Shown here piece after piece: positions 34,089-43,089 of a DNA stretch of 64,000 nucleotides. The notes under the pieces were generated by a model that was not told the origin of the DNA, made no database searches, and was given only the letters and a program-made list of their open reading frames with translations. This stretch comes from Promethearchaeota archaeon (GTDB taxonomy: Archaea > Asgardarchaeota > Lokiarchaeia > Sigynarchaeales > SOKP01), in assembly GCA_013375495.1 (NCBI GenBank), contig JABXKC010000001.1:1-64000 (forward strand). The letters are read 5' to 3'. The first letter of the stretch is position 1. Every line of letters starts with the position of its first letter. A program made the position numbers and the translations under genes.

Positions 34089-35012
34089 ATGTCATATCGA
34101 GACCGCCTACGATCAACACAGGGAAATTCAGAAGAGGATAGTCCTAGTGGACAATGTTGCGAAGATCCTTCAGTTGAGTCAAAAGATGGTGATGTTGTCT
34201 GTTTAAACTGCGGAATGATTCAGAGTAGAAACTTGGTTGGAAATGAGAGGAGAGCGTATACAGTAGAAGAAGTAAATAAACGAAGACGAACCGAACCACG
34301 ATGGCGAGAGTTCGGGCCAAGAACTATGCTACCAAATTCCAAGATCGATTCAAAAGGAAGATTGATTAACGCAAAGGGAAAAACCTTGTTTTCCAGACTC
34401 TCAAAAATTCAAAATTCCTTAATTTCCAGCATTGAAAGAAACTTTTGGGAAGCAAAACCAAAGTTAAAGATGCTTACATCGAAACTTAACATTCCAGAGT
34501 ATATCAAAGAAACAGCATGGAAAATCTATAGCATTGTTGCAAGGAAGAAATTAACCATGGGAAGATCAATCGATGGTTTTATTGCTGCTTCACTATACGC
34601 TGCAATCAGGGTTCACGAATTCCCACGATTGCTTGAGGAAGTTTGCGACGCTTCTATGACCCCAAGAAGAACTGTGCATAGAAGTTTAGGAATGATTGTA
34701 AAAGAAGTTTTACCTGAATTGAATCTAAGATACAAACCAATAACAGCCGAACAGTTAGTATTTCGTTTCGGAAACGATTTAGGTCTACCGATGGAAGTCC
34801 AAAAAAAGGCTATCGACATGCTCGCAGACGCATCAAAAAACGGACTATTGAGAACGGGAAAAGACCCAAAGGGCTTAGCGGCAAGTGTAATATATATGGC
34901 GGCCAAATCAAGTAACTGCCGAAAAACACAAGCAGAAGTCTCAGAAGTGGCCAAGGTTACAGAGGTCACATTACGGTCCCGATCCAAGCAAATTAGAATG
35001 AAATTAGCTTAA
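34089..35012 (+). CDS. tfb: Transcription initiation factor TFIIB
   Basis: A 307-residue TFB: N-terminal zinc ribbon, B-reader/linker with W-R-E-F-G-P-R near 72-78, and two cyclin folds (about 115-205 and 210-305) ending in the usual R-S-R-S-K-Q-I. It recruits RNA polymerase to TBP-bound promoters. The ribbon is unusual: the first pair reads C23-C24-E-D26 instead of C-x2-C, while the second pair C38-x2-C41 is normal. So one zinc ligand is missing or replaced by Asp26. The protein could be one of several TFBs. A T-rich terminator follows. Confidence 0.9.
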   Translation: MSYRDRLRSTQGNSEEDSPSGQCCEDPSVESKDGDVVCLNCGMIQSRNLVGNERRAYTVEEVNKRRRTEPRWREFGPRTMLPNSKIDSKGRLINAKGKTLFSRLSKIQNSLISSIERNFWEAKPKLKMLTSKLNIPEYIKETAWKIYSIVARKKLTMGRSIDGFIAASLYAAIRVHEFPRLLEEVCDASMTPRRTVHRSLGMIVKEVLPELNLRYKPITAEQLVFRFGNDLGLPMEVQKKAIDMLADASKNGLLRTGKDPKGLAASVIYMAAKSSNCRKTQAEVSEVAKVTEVTLRSRSKQIRMKLA

Positions 35013-35049
35013 TCGGTTAAGAATTAACTTTATTAGTTTTATTATTATC

Positions 35050-35058
35050 TTTTTTTTT
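35050..35058 (+). terminator. T-run after tfb
   Basis: Nine consecutive T about 37 bases after the tfb stop, within a T-rich stretch (35033-35064). This is the form of an archaeal factor-independent terminator. Confidence 0.5.
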
Positions 35059-35076
35059 ATTTTATTATTATACAAT

Positions 35077-35123
35077 AAATTTAAGCTCATTTAGTATCGA
35101 TTATCATTAAATAGCTTAAATTT
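35077..35123. repeat. Long inverted repeat downstream of tfb, with an alternative partner
   Basis: AAATTTAAGCT (35077-35087) pairs with AGCTTAAATTT (35113-35123). With one bulged C, ATTTA (35089-35093) and TAAAT (35108-35112) extend the stem to 16 bp. In addition ATACAATAAAT (35070-35080), overlapping the left arm, can pair with ATTTATTGTAT (35139-35149). The two pairings exclude each other. The rest of the 330-base gap (35013-35342) is AT-rich without a credible gene. Confidence 0.5.
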
Positions 35124-35342
35124 GTGTTCAAATGCATAATTTATTGTATTTAAATTTTTACATTTTCGTTTTATATTCTTTTTTTGTACAAATAAGAAGA
35201 TTTATACTTGTCTTTAATTTGTTTCAATTTTTTTCCTAGATAATAATTAGGGTTTAAATCATCGAGTTTAGATATTATTATAAGCTTGATTGAAAGGTAT
35301 ACGAGTCCCAATTAAGAAGTGACATTGACGTAAGCGGTTTTA

Positions 35343-37073
35343 TTGAATTTAAAATATACTATTCGGAAATTTAAAGGCATTATTACTATAAAGAATGTAA
35401 GCTATTCCTTACTTTTATTAAATATGTTTTGTCTTGTCTCAGGTATATTATACATAGCTATTCCTGAATATTTACTACTTTGGGACGTTTTTGGCGTAAT
35501 TTTAACAATTACTCTATTTGATAACCTTTTATTAGTATATCTTAATTTATTGAAAGTTAATAAAAGGAGTAAATTAGGATATAGGTTGTATATAATGGGT
35601 TTTGTTTTTCTTGCTTTTATGATATTGGCAATGTTTGGCATGATGCAAGGCAATCTTATAAGTTCTGGAGCAATTTCTGACGGCTTTTTAGGAGGATATG
35701 CATTGACTCATCTCAGTTATTTTGGAATTTTAACATTTGGAATTATAATGGGGTTATTTGATATTTTAACAAGAAAGAATTCTGAGATATGGAGTAAAGA
35801 TATAGGAAGCGATAGAAGAAAATCCATGAAAAATGTAAGATTTCAAATAGTAATTAGGAAAATTTTAGTAGTTGTATTTTGGGGTGGTTTCATTTTCGGT
35901 GCTTTTTGTGCTTTCATAACTCTCTTTGGCGTGTTTGAATTTGTAACAACCCAACTTGCTTTTATTTCGTCCCAGTATGGAGTTTTTTTATCGTTTATCT
36001 TCTTATCTAATACGATCATTCTATTAAAGTTAAAGCGGGGAAGATGGAACAGAAAGAAGTTTCGTAGAGTTGCTCTAGCAGGAGTTTTTATATCTATATC
36101 ATTACTTAGTCCTTTAATTCTTTCAAATATTACCGCGTTAAATGCTGAAATTCGTTTTACAGAGGCTTTTGGTAAAAATTGGCAACAAGAAATACCTCTA
36201 GAAACCAACGGTTATTTTTTACAAACTTCCTTTTCGACAGCAGGATATTACTTAGGAATTCCTTCTAAAGATTGCAATATTATTGAAAATGTTTTATTTT
36301 ATGACAACGAAAGCATTCAATTGTATTTTGATGCATATATGCCATTAGGGAATGGTATGGGTCTTCCAGGGCAGAATTCCACATTAATACGGATTCATGG
36401 TGGAGGTTGGGTGTCGGGTGATAAAGGAGAATCCAACATGATGCAGATGAATAAGTATTTCGCAGCTCAAGGGTATATAGTGTTTGATATTCAATATGGC
36501 TTGTATGATGCCCCGATTGCAGCTATTGATTTTATTACGCCTAGTTATAATAAAGGAGATTTTAATATTGATGACATGATTCGACATATTGGTGAATTTA
36601 CTAAATATCTTGCTGAAAATGCGAATGTTTACGGTGCTAATTTGAGCTCCGTTTTCTTTAGTGGAGCATCTTCTGGAGGTCATCTGGCAAGTGCAGCAGG
36701 TTTAGCACTAGCAAGTGGAAATTATTCAAATCTTTTTAGTCAGAACATAACAATAAAGGGATTGATCCCATTCTATCCATCAAATGGTCAGATGGTATAT
36801 TTTGGAATTGATGGCAAGGAAGAATTTACAAACCCCGCTAAATTAATCGACGAGGAAAGTCCACCTTGCTTAATATTTCAGGGTACTCACGATGTTCTTA
36901 CTTATTTTGGGATAAGTAATAATTTTAGAGATACTTATTTAGCAAAAGGAAATACTAATTGTGCTATAATATGGATGTTGTTAGGAGGACACTCGGGCGA
37001 TTACTATTTTTCTGGTTATTATAATCAAATATTTCTATTTTTTATGGAACGCTTTATGTATCTCCATCGTTAA
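35343..37073 (+). CDS. Membrane protein with extracytoplasmic-type alpha/beta hydrolase (esterase) domain
   Basis: A 576-residue protein. The first 270 residues hold about seven hydrophobic segments (near 17-37, 44-66, 80-102, 120-142, 172-198, 206-224, 246-264). A hydrolase domain follows, with the oxyanion motif I-H-G-G-G-W near 352-357, the nucleophile elbow G-A-S-S-G-G near 440-445, and a late D...H pair (D-V-L near 521, G-G-H-S near 549). This is the HSL/carboxylesterase type. The soluble half lies C-terminal of an uneven number of spans, so it may face outward. Its substrate could be a lipid or glycan ester. The start is a TTG at 35343, with no closer ATG. Confidence 0.75.
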   Translation: MNLKYTIRKFKGIITIKNVSYSLLLLNMFCLVSGILYIAIPEYLLLWDVFGVILTITLFDNLLLVYLNLLKVNKRSKLGYRLYIMGFVFLAFMILAMFGMMQGNLISSGAISDGFLGGYALTHLSYFGILTFGIIMGLFDILTRKNSEIWSKDIGSDRRKSMKNVRFQIVIRKILVVVFWGGFIFGAFCAFITLFGVFEFVTTQLAFISSQYGVFLSFIFLSNTIILLKLKRGRWNRKKFRRVALAGVFISISLLSPLILSNITALNAEIRFTEAFGKNWQQEIPLETNGYFLQTSFSTAGYYLGIPSKDCNIIENVLFYDNESIQLYFDAYMPLGNGMGLPGQNSTLIRIHGGGWVSGDKGESNMMQMNKYFAAQGYIVFDIQYGLYDAPIAAIDFITPSYNKGDFNIDDMIRHIGEFTKYLAENANVYGANLSSVFFSGASSGGHLASAAGLALASGNYSNLFSQNITIKGLIPFYPSNGQMVYFGIDGKEEFTNPAKLIDEESPPCLIFQGTHDVLTYFGISNNFRDTYLAKGNTNCAIIWMLLGGHSGDYYFSGYYNQIFLFFMERFMYLHR

Positions 37074-37249
37074 AATCTCATGAGTTTATAATTTCTGATA
37101 AAGAACTCAATATTAAATAATAAAAAAAAATAGAGATTTAAATTTGGGAATTCTACTTATTTTGCAACTGTTTTTGCACATATGTATAAAAGGGAAGCTA
37201 ATAATAATATCTACATATAGACAAGATTGCATAACTAAAAAGTGATATT

Positions 37250-38458
37250 ATGGAGCCTTTTATAATAATTGTAAATATAGTGGTAATATTTATTGGTTAT
37301 CTTATCGGTTCAATAAATCCAGCTTATATTTTTGGAAGATTAAAGAATTTTGACATACGTGAAAAGGGAGATGGCATTGCTGGGACAGTTAATACTTACA
37401 ATACTTTGGGTTTAAAATTTGCCATACCTACGGCTACCTTTGATTTTTTTAAAGGTATATTAGCGATTTATTTAGCATTGTTATTAGGAGCAGATTTTAT
37501 TTTTGCACAATTAAGCGGTTTAGCGGCTATTGCGGGACATGTTCTTCCTTTTTATATTAAGTTTCGTGGAGGTCAAGGCATGGCTACGACTTCAGGTATC
37601 TTACTTGCCTATTTGTTAAATTATCTTCTCACTGGTCCCGAAATGTTTTTCTTTCTTTTCTTTTACATCATATTTATCATAGTGATTTTTGCTTATATTA
37701 CAAGGACGGGGATTATTCTTGTTATTTTTGTTCTAGCATTAATTGGATATGCTGCTTTCCTCTATTATCCTGAAAGTCCTTATAACATTTTCTTTTGGAT
37801 TGTTATCGCTTATGATGCTTCCGTTTCCTTATTTGATACGATAAAAGGTAAAGTTATCAAAATTGAAGACGAAGATTTTAGAACTCACTGGTGGCGGGTA
37901 GCAACTAGACCATTTGCTTTTTTATTCATTCTTTTTTATATGATCTTCACACAAATTGTAGCTCTTCTTATTATTGGCATTGTCGCAATAGTTTTTATCG
38001 TACTCGATTTAATTAGATTCTTGAATAAACAAACGAACGAACTTTTTACAGTGAGATTCAAATCAATTTTTAGAAAAAATGAAGTAAAGAAATTTTCTTC
38101 TATGACGTTATTTCTTATAGCTACTTTCATTTCCATTCTTTTGTTTGAAAAAAATATTGCCATAACAGCTTTAACATTCCTCATTTTTGGTGATATTTTT
38201 AGTAAGATTTTTGGGTTAGCTTTCGGCAGGCATAAGATATTTCAAAAGACTTTAGAGGGCTCATTAGCGTATCTTGGATGCGTGTTAATCTGTGGTTTTG
38301 TCCTTTACAATATATTAGATATTCCTTTATTTATTTTAATAATTGGAGGGATTACAGCTCCCCTTGTTGAATTATTTTCCTTTCAACTCAACGACAACTT
38401 TACAGTCTCTCTAATTAGTGGATCAGTTATGACTGTAGTAAGAGTATTTGGTTTTTAA
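37250..38458 (+). CDS. plsY: Fusion of PlsY-like G3P acyltransferase and DGK1/SEC59/VTE5-like CTP-dependent lipid kinase
   Basis: A 402-residue membrane protein. Residues 1-215 match PlsY: G-S-I-N-P-A-Y (20-26), D-I-R-x-K-G-D-G (35-42), N-T-Y-N-T-L-G (48-54) and the acyl-phosphate motif F-R-G-G-Q-G-M-A-T (105-113). PlsY adds an acyl chain from acyl phosphate to sn-glycerol 3-phosphate. Residues 230-402 match the DGK1/dolichol/phytol kinase family: G-D-I-F-S (314-318), K-T-L-E-G-S (333-338) and E-L...L-N-D-N-F-T-V (369-380). These use CTP to phosphorylate lipid alcohols. TATAAAAG at 37185-37192 is a likely promoter. The PlsY half is divergent in the GSGNIGATN motif (G-D-G-I-A-G-T-V-N), so substrate choice may differ. 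Confidence 0.75.
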   Translation: MEPFIIIVNIVVIFIGYLIGSINPAYIFGRLKNFDIREKGDGIAGTVNTYNTLGLKFAIPTATFDFFKGILAIYLALLLGADFIFAQLSGLAAIAGHVLPFYIKFRGGQGMATTSGILLAYLLNYLLTGPEMFFFLFFYIIFIIVIFAYITRTGIILVIFVLALIGYAAFLYYPESPYNIFFWIVIAYDASVSLFDTIKGKVIKIEDEDFRTHWWRVATRPFAFLFILFYMIFTQIVALLIIGIVAIVFIVLDLIRFLNKQTNELFTVRFKSIFRKNEVKKFSSMTLFLIATFISILLFEKNIAITALTFLIFGDIFSKIFGLAFGRHKIFQKTLEGSLAYLGCVLICGFVLYNILDIPLFILIIGGITAPLVELFSFQLNDNFTVSLISGSVMTVVRVFGF

Positions 38459-38486
38459 TTGCGTAGACCTTTAATCTAAAACTCTC

Positions 38487-38500
38487 TTTTTTTTATTTTT
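38487..38500 (+). terminator. T-rich end after the PlsY-kinase fusion
   Basis: A run of eight T, then A and five T, starts about 29 bases after the stop codon. The next gene begins 80 bases further on the same strand, so this could separate two units. Confidence 0.4.
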
Positions 38501-38579
38501 AAATCTCTCAAAAATATGTTAGTTTAAAGAGTTTATGAAAAAAATTGTTATATAATGCTACATTATCTTATTTATAGAA

Positions 38580-39368
38580 ATGTCTTATATAGAGAAGAAG
38601 TATAACAATAAAATTTCAGAAGTGTTTGACGAACTTGCTAAAATAGAGCAAGATATCCTTAAGCTCTTTGCGTTCAAATCCATTAAGTACTCTGACAAGA
38701 TCGCAAAATTATGCGCTCTTAGTAATAGAAGTATTAATATCATTTTAAAGAAATATTATCCGGAAATTAAACAAATTAGCGATAAGCTCAGAATTAAATC
38801 GCGTTTGAAATTTTATTACGATTTAATAGATAAACTTACTCACTATATACGATGCGTTGAGAAATTTCAAAAACTAGATGATCAATACTATGAAGCTATT
38901 ATAGAATTTATTGAAGAGAAAGAACAACTGATTTCAGGGAAATATCGGGAAATTTGTACCCACGAATTGACTGTATTCTACGACAAGAATACACGGGAAG
39001 ATTTAGAACGAGTTTTAGCAGAAAAAATCGATATGGGGAGTAAACAATTTTTTACTTTTGGATCCTTAGAAGCAGAAATTAAAAAAATAGCAAGAGCTGC
39101 CGGAGCAGATGAGGTGGCGATCCTTAATAATGAAGAAATGCTAAAAAGAGCGGAGTTTATTATTAATCCAAGAGCCATTATACATTACTCTGTTTATTCT
39201 ACAGATGAGGAATTATTGAAAGAAATCGGAAGAGAAATAAAAAAATACCTTATTTCAAAAGGTTACGAAGCTGTGATCTTACTTCTAGAAATCACCGATC
39301 TTACACTGGAGCGAGAATTTTTAAATGGTTCAATCATAACTGATGCGAATTTAAATCCTGATTATTGA
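38580..39368 (+). CDS. Unknown 262-residue protein
   Basis: I do not recognise a family. Residues 1-135 are mainly helical and charged, with Tyr-rich segments (E-K-K-Y-N-N-K; K-F-Y-Y-D-L-I-D). Residues 140-262 are mixed helix and strand, with A-A-G-A-D-E-V-A-I near 176-184 and A-V-I-L-L-L-E-I near 238-245. No membrane span or cysteine cluster is present. It lies ahead of the prolyl-tRNA synthetase gene (97 bases) on the same strand. Confidence 0.45.
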   Translation: MSYIEKKYNNKISEVFDELAKIEQDILKLFAFKSIKYSDKIAKLCALSNRSINIILKKYYPEIKQISDKLRIKSRLKFYYDLIDKLTHYIRCVEKFQKLDDQYYEAIIEFIEEKEQLISGKYREICTHELTVFYDKNTREDLERVLAEKIDMGSKQFFTFGSLEAEIKKIARAAGADEVAILNNEEMLKRAEFIINPRAIIHYSVYSTDEELLKEIGREIKKYLISKGYEAVILLLEITDLTLEREFLNGSIITDANLNPDY

Positions 39369-39465
39369 ATATAAAAGAAGAAAAAAAAATTATACACTAT
39401 TTTATTATATTTGCGAGAGCTCAAAAAATATTTAACTTTTAAAGTATTTATTTTGATGATAACTT

Positions 39466-40941
39466 ATGGCTAAAAAGAAAAAGGAAGCTCCCTTAACCGG
39501 AATAACGGTATCGAAAGAAGAAGATTTTTCTGGTTGGTTTACGGAGCTAATAAACAAGGCAGAGTTAGCGGATATCAGATACAACATTAAAGGTTTTGTT
39601 GTATATCGAGAATGGGCAACCATCACAATAAAAAAGATGTATGCCAAGTATGAGAAATGTCTAGAAGATAAAGGACACATGCCGTTGACTATGCCTTCGT
39701 TAATTCCAGAATCAAATTTTTTCTTAGAAGCAGATCATGTTGAAGGTTTCGCTCCAGAAGTTTTCTGGGTGACTGAAGCAGGTACTTCGGGTAAGTTAGC
39801 AGAACGTTTAGCATTACGTCCTACAAGTGAAACAGCTTTATACAAAATGTATTCATTATGGATTCGAAGTTATAAAGATCTACCTTTTAAAAGGTATCTT
39901 TCTTGTCAAGTTTGGCGATATGAAGGTAAAGCAACGAGACCTTTTTTTAGGGCAAGAGAATTTCATTGGATTGAATCACATAATGTATTTGCCACTATGG
40001 AAGGGGCAATGAACCAAGTAAAAGAAGATATGGAAACTACTTATCAAATGCTTCAGGACGAATCTTGTATTCCTATTATTTTTTTCCAAAGGCCAGAGTG
40101 GGATAAGTTTGCAGGAGCGGTTCACACATACGCTGCGGATGCATTAATGGGTTCTGGAAAAGTTATTCAATTACCATCAACACATTTGTTAGGGCAGAAT
40201 TTTGCCAAACCATTTAATGTAAAATTTATAGATACTGATGGGAAAGAGAAATATGGTTATCAAACATGCTATGGTCCTGCTCAGAGTAGAAACTATGGAG
40301 CAATGATAGCCTATTTAGGTGATGATAAAGGCTTAGTTTTGCCTTTTGACTTTGCACCAATTCAAATCATAATTATACCCATCGTCTTTAAAGGAAAAGA
40401 AAGTTCAGTACTGGAAAAAGCAGAAGAATTGTACAACCTATTCAGGGACAAATATAGTGTTAAAATTGATGATTCTGATGAATCTGCCGGAAACAAATTT
40501 TATTACTGGGAGTTAAGAGGAGTTCCTATTCGAATTGAGATTGGTCCTAAAGACATTGAAAATAACCAAGTAGTCATTGTTAAGAGACACGATGGTCAAA
40601 AATTCTTTGTTAAGGAAAACGAGTTAGAAGAATTTATAGATAACATTGCTGCTAATTATACAAGAGAAATCAGAGAGAAAAGTATGATAGATTTTGAATC
40701 ACAAGTAGAAGTTGCTTATGAAAAAGACGCTGCAATTGAAGCTATAAATAACGGAAAAATTGTGTGTTGTGGATTTTGTTCAATAGATTTAGACGGTGAA
40801 CCTTGTGCTGAAGTCGTTGAGAAAGATATAGGAGGATTCGTTCGCGGTAAGCGAGTTGATGTAGAGAAACATGAATTTGCAACTTGTGTTATTTGTAACG
40901 AACCCGCAACTTGTACAGTTTATATTGCTAGAAGTTATTAA
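39466..40941 (+). CDS. proS: Prolyl-tRNA synthetase, archaeal/eukaryotic type
   Basis: A 491-residue class II synthetase that joins proline to tRNA-Pro. Motif 2 is visible as R-Y-L-S-C-Q-V-W-R-Y-E-G (about 142-153) with F-R-A-R-E-F-H-W, the R-P-T-S-E-T-A segment precedes it, and motif 3 lies near G-L-V-L-P-F-D. An anticodon domain follows, then a C-terminal zinc-binding-type region with C-C-G-F-C and C-V-I-C and a terminal Tyr, as in the archaeal/eukaryotic branch. The length fits. A lysine-rich N-terminus begins at the ATG at 39466. Confidence 0.93.
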   Translation: MAKKKKEAPLTGITVSKEEDFSGWFTELINKAELADIRYNIKGFVVYREWATITIKKMYAKYEKCLEDKGHMPLTMPSLIPESNFFLEADHVEGFAPEVFWVTEAGTSGKLAERLALRPTSETALYKMYSLWIRSYKDLPFKRYLSCQVWRYEGKATRPFFRAREFHWIESHNVFATMEGAMNQVKEDMETTYQMLQDESCIPIIFFQRPEWDKFAGAVHTYAADALMGSGKVIQLPSTHLLGQNFAKPFNVKFIDTDGKEKYGYQTCYGPAQSRNYGAMIAYLGDDKGLVLPFDFAPIQIIIIPIVFKGKESSVLEKAEELYNLFRDKYSVKIDDSDESAGNKFYYWELRGVPIRIEIGPKDIENNQVVIVKRHDGQKFFVKENELEEFIDNIAANYTREIREKSMIDFESQVEVAYEKDAAIEAINNGKIVCCGFCSIDLDGEPCAEVVEKDIGGFVRGKRVDVEKHEFATCVICNEPATCTVYIARSY

Positions 40942-40988
40942 TTATTGATAAAAAGAAAAATTAAGCCTAGAAAAGACTGAAATTTATT

Positions 40989-41282
40989 TTATTTTTCAGT
41001 GTATCCAATAAATCCAGCAATTAAGGTTAATATTCCTCCTGCTAAGCTACTAAATATTATTATGATTATACCTATTCCTACAAAGAGTAGCCAGTTCAAT
41101 GGCACAGGATCACCAGGTCTGATAACACTGAGCAAGATTATTACAGCTAGAACGATTGAAACTATTAGCAAAATTACATGGGAATAATCAAACCTTCTCT
41201 CGTTAAAACCCATTATAGCTTCAATTAGCGAAATTACTCCACCTATACCACCCAACAATCTCATTAAATCTTCTTCTCTCAT
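40989..41282 (-). CDS. Small three-span membrane protein
   Basis: A 97-residue protein with three hydrophobic segments (about 8-24, 34-56 and 66-92), a charged first loop (N-E-R-R-F-D-Y) and almost no soluble part. It resembles other small archaeal membrane proteins but I recognise no family. It converges on proS. Confidence 0.5.
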   Translation of the reverse strand: MREEDLMRLLGGIGGVISLIEAIMGFNERRFDYSHVILLIVSIVLAVIILLSVIRPGDPVPLNWLLFVGIGIIIIIFSSLAGGILTLIAGFIGYTEK

Positions 41283-41481
41283 GCTATCACTTCATATTTT
41301 ATTGTTAATAGAAAATATTTCAGTTGTGTCTAAGTGCCTTTATTAGATTTAATGTGTTATTCTAGTTATTTAAAACCAATTGGAATAAGATTAATATTTT
41401 TTAACTTATTTTCTAGAGAAAGAGACTTTTTATCTTTTTTACAATTATTTTCGTACAATACACTTTTAAGGTTTAAGTAAA

Positions 41482-42117
41482 ATGAAGCTGGTTGATAAAA
41501 TCTTTAGCCATGTGATTGTGAGTCACATAGTTGTTGTCGGAGCTTTGATTGGTTTTTTAACAGCGATCGCCTCAATATTGTTATATATTTCAGCAGATCC
41601 TACTTTTAGTTTTTTAACTCATTGGGTTAGTCATTTAGGGTTAGGTCCGAACGGTTCCGATATTGTCTTTAATGGAGGTATGGTATACTCAGGAATTATT
41701 AGCTGGATCTATAGTATATATCTAGCAGGATATTTACACAAAAAAGGAGCATTAAAATTCTTGATAGTTATATCGCTTGGATGCGGTATTATTTTAGGAA
41801 TTGGACTCCTCTTGATTGGAATTTTTCCGTTAGAGATAATTTTTGGGATACACAATGTTGCTGCTGGACTTTTCTTTTACGGAGGAATGTTTAGTTGTAT
41901 CGTTTATGGAATCACAGTCTATCTTACTCCAAGTATATCAAAATTACAATCTATTATTGGATTTATGATATCATCAGTCTTTTTATCATATATAGTAATT
42001 AATTCTCTACCTATTAACATCTCATTTAAAATGGCTGCGGAATGGGCTGTATTCTTCGCAATTCCAACTTGGATATTGTCCCAAGGCATTCTTATTTTAA
42101 GATCAAACCATAAATGA
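41482..42117 (+). CDS. DUF998-like six-span membrane protein
   Basis: A 211-residue protein with six hydrophobic segments and the hallmark W-V-S-H-L-G-L-G-P-N-G-S near residues 48-59. This is the DUF998 pattern (S-x-L-G-x-x-x-N) of unknown function. A further H-N-V-A-A-G segment is near 127. It is 33 bases ahead of the metallo-beta-lactamase-fold gene on the same strand. Confidence 0.65.
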   Translation: MKLVDKIFSHVIVSHIVVVGALIGFLTAIASILLYISADPTFSFLTHWVSHLGLGPNGSDIVFNGGMVYSGIISWIYSIYLAGYLHKKGALKFLIVISLGCGIILGIGLLLIGIFPLEIIFGIHNVAAGLFFYGGMFSCIVYGITVYLTPSISKLQSIIGFMISSVFLSYIVINSLPINISFKMAAEWAVFFAIPTWILSQGILILRSNHK

Positions 42118-42150
42118 CTTTGAGAATTTAAAAATCTAAGAGAGTTTATC

Positions 42151-43056
42151 ATGGAAGATTTCATTAAACCTTTATCAACCGAATTTGAGAAAATCTATTT
42201 TATTGAAGGAGTCAATCGTGCCAGATACCCTTATTCGAATTCTTTGTTAATCGGAGATTATTTAATAGATACGGGGATTTCTCCTAAACGATTAAAGAGA
42301 TTAAAAAAGGGTTTTCCAATCAAAAAGGTTTTTTTAACCCATTGGCATGAGGATCATATTTCTGGTAATTACTTATTTAAAGATGTTGAGTTTTATTGTC
42401 ATTCAAAGGATAAAGCACCTATTGAAAATGTCGATAAAATGATACCTCTCTATAATGTTAAAAATACTCCCGTTGAAGATGAATTAAAAAGTTTAATTCA
42501 ACTTTTAAGGATGCAAAATATTAAAGTGGACACAACGATTGAAGACAACGATGTTTTTAATATTGATAATCGCTTGAAATTAAAGGTTATTTTTACTCCG
42601 GGTCACACAGCGGGACATTGTGCATTTTATGAACTGAATTCTAAGATAGCTTTTCTTGGTGATATCGACCTAACAAAACATCCGTACTATGGAAATTATG
42701 ATGCAAGTTTAATTGAATTTGAGGCCTCCATAGCAAAAATTAAAAACTTGGATGTAAATACAGTAGTTACGGGACATAGAGGGATAATCGAAGGTAAAAA
42801 AAGGATAGATGAGGAAATTGAAAAATACAAATCTATCTTGAATGGTCGGGACGAACGAATTCTTGCTTCCTTCTCTGAAAGAAGTAGGCCAATTAAATTA
42901 GATGATTTTAAAAAGAACAATATTATATACAGAAAATATTCAGCGTTTAAGGACTTTGAAATTATTGCCGAACTTCTTATGATTGAAAAGCACTTAGAAA
43001 AGTTCCTTAAAAATGGAACATTATCAGAAGATAAAAATGGTTATATTCTAAATTAG
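42151..43056 (+). CDS. Metallo-beta-lactamase-fold hydrolase, LACTB2-like
   Basis: A 301-residue protein. T-H-W-H-E-D-H (63-69) is the zinc motif H-x-H-x-D-H, P-G-H-T-A-G-H near 151-157 supplies the next His, and F-L-G-D-I-D near 171 the bridging Asp. A C-terminal helical domain (about 220-301) resembles the winged-helix tail of LACTB2. The family hydrolyses thioesters, RNA or phosphodiesters; the substrate is open. It probably shares a transcript with the DUF998-like gene. Confidence 0.75.
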   Translation: MEDFIKPLSTEFEKIYFIEGVNRARYPYSNSLLIGDYLIDTGISPKRLKRLKKGFPIKKVFLTHWHEDHISGNYLFKDVEFYCHSKDKAPIENVDKMIPLYNVKNTPVEDELKSLIQLLRMQNIKVDTTIEDNDVFNIDNRLKLKVIFTPGHTAGHCAFYELNSKIAFLGDIDLTKHPYYGNYDASLIEFEASIAKIKNLDVNTVVTGHRGIIEGKKRIDEEIEKYKSILNGRDERILASFSERSRPIKLDDFKKNNIIYRKYSAFKDFEIIAELLMIEKHLEKFLKNGTLSEDKNGYILN

Positions 43057-43089
43057 AAAAAAAAAATATTGGAATCTTCAAATTAGATA

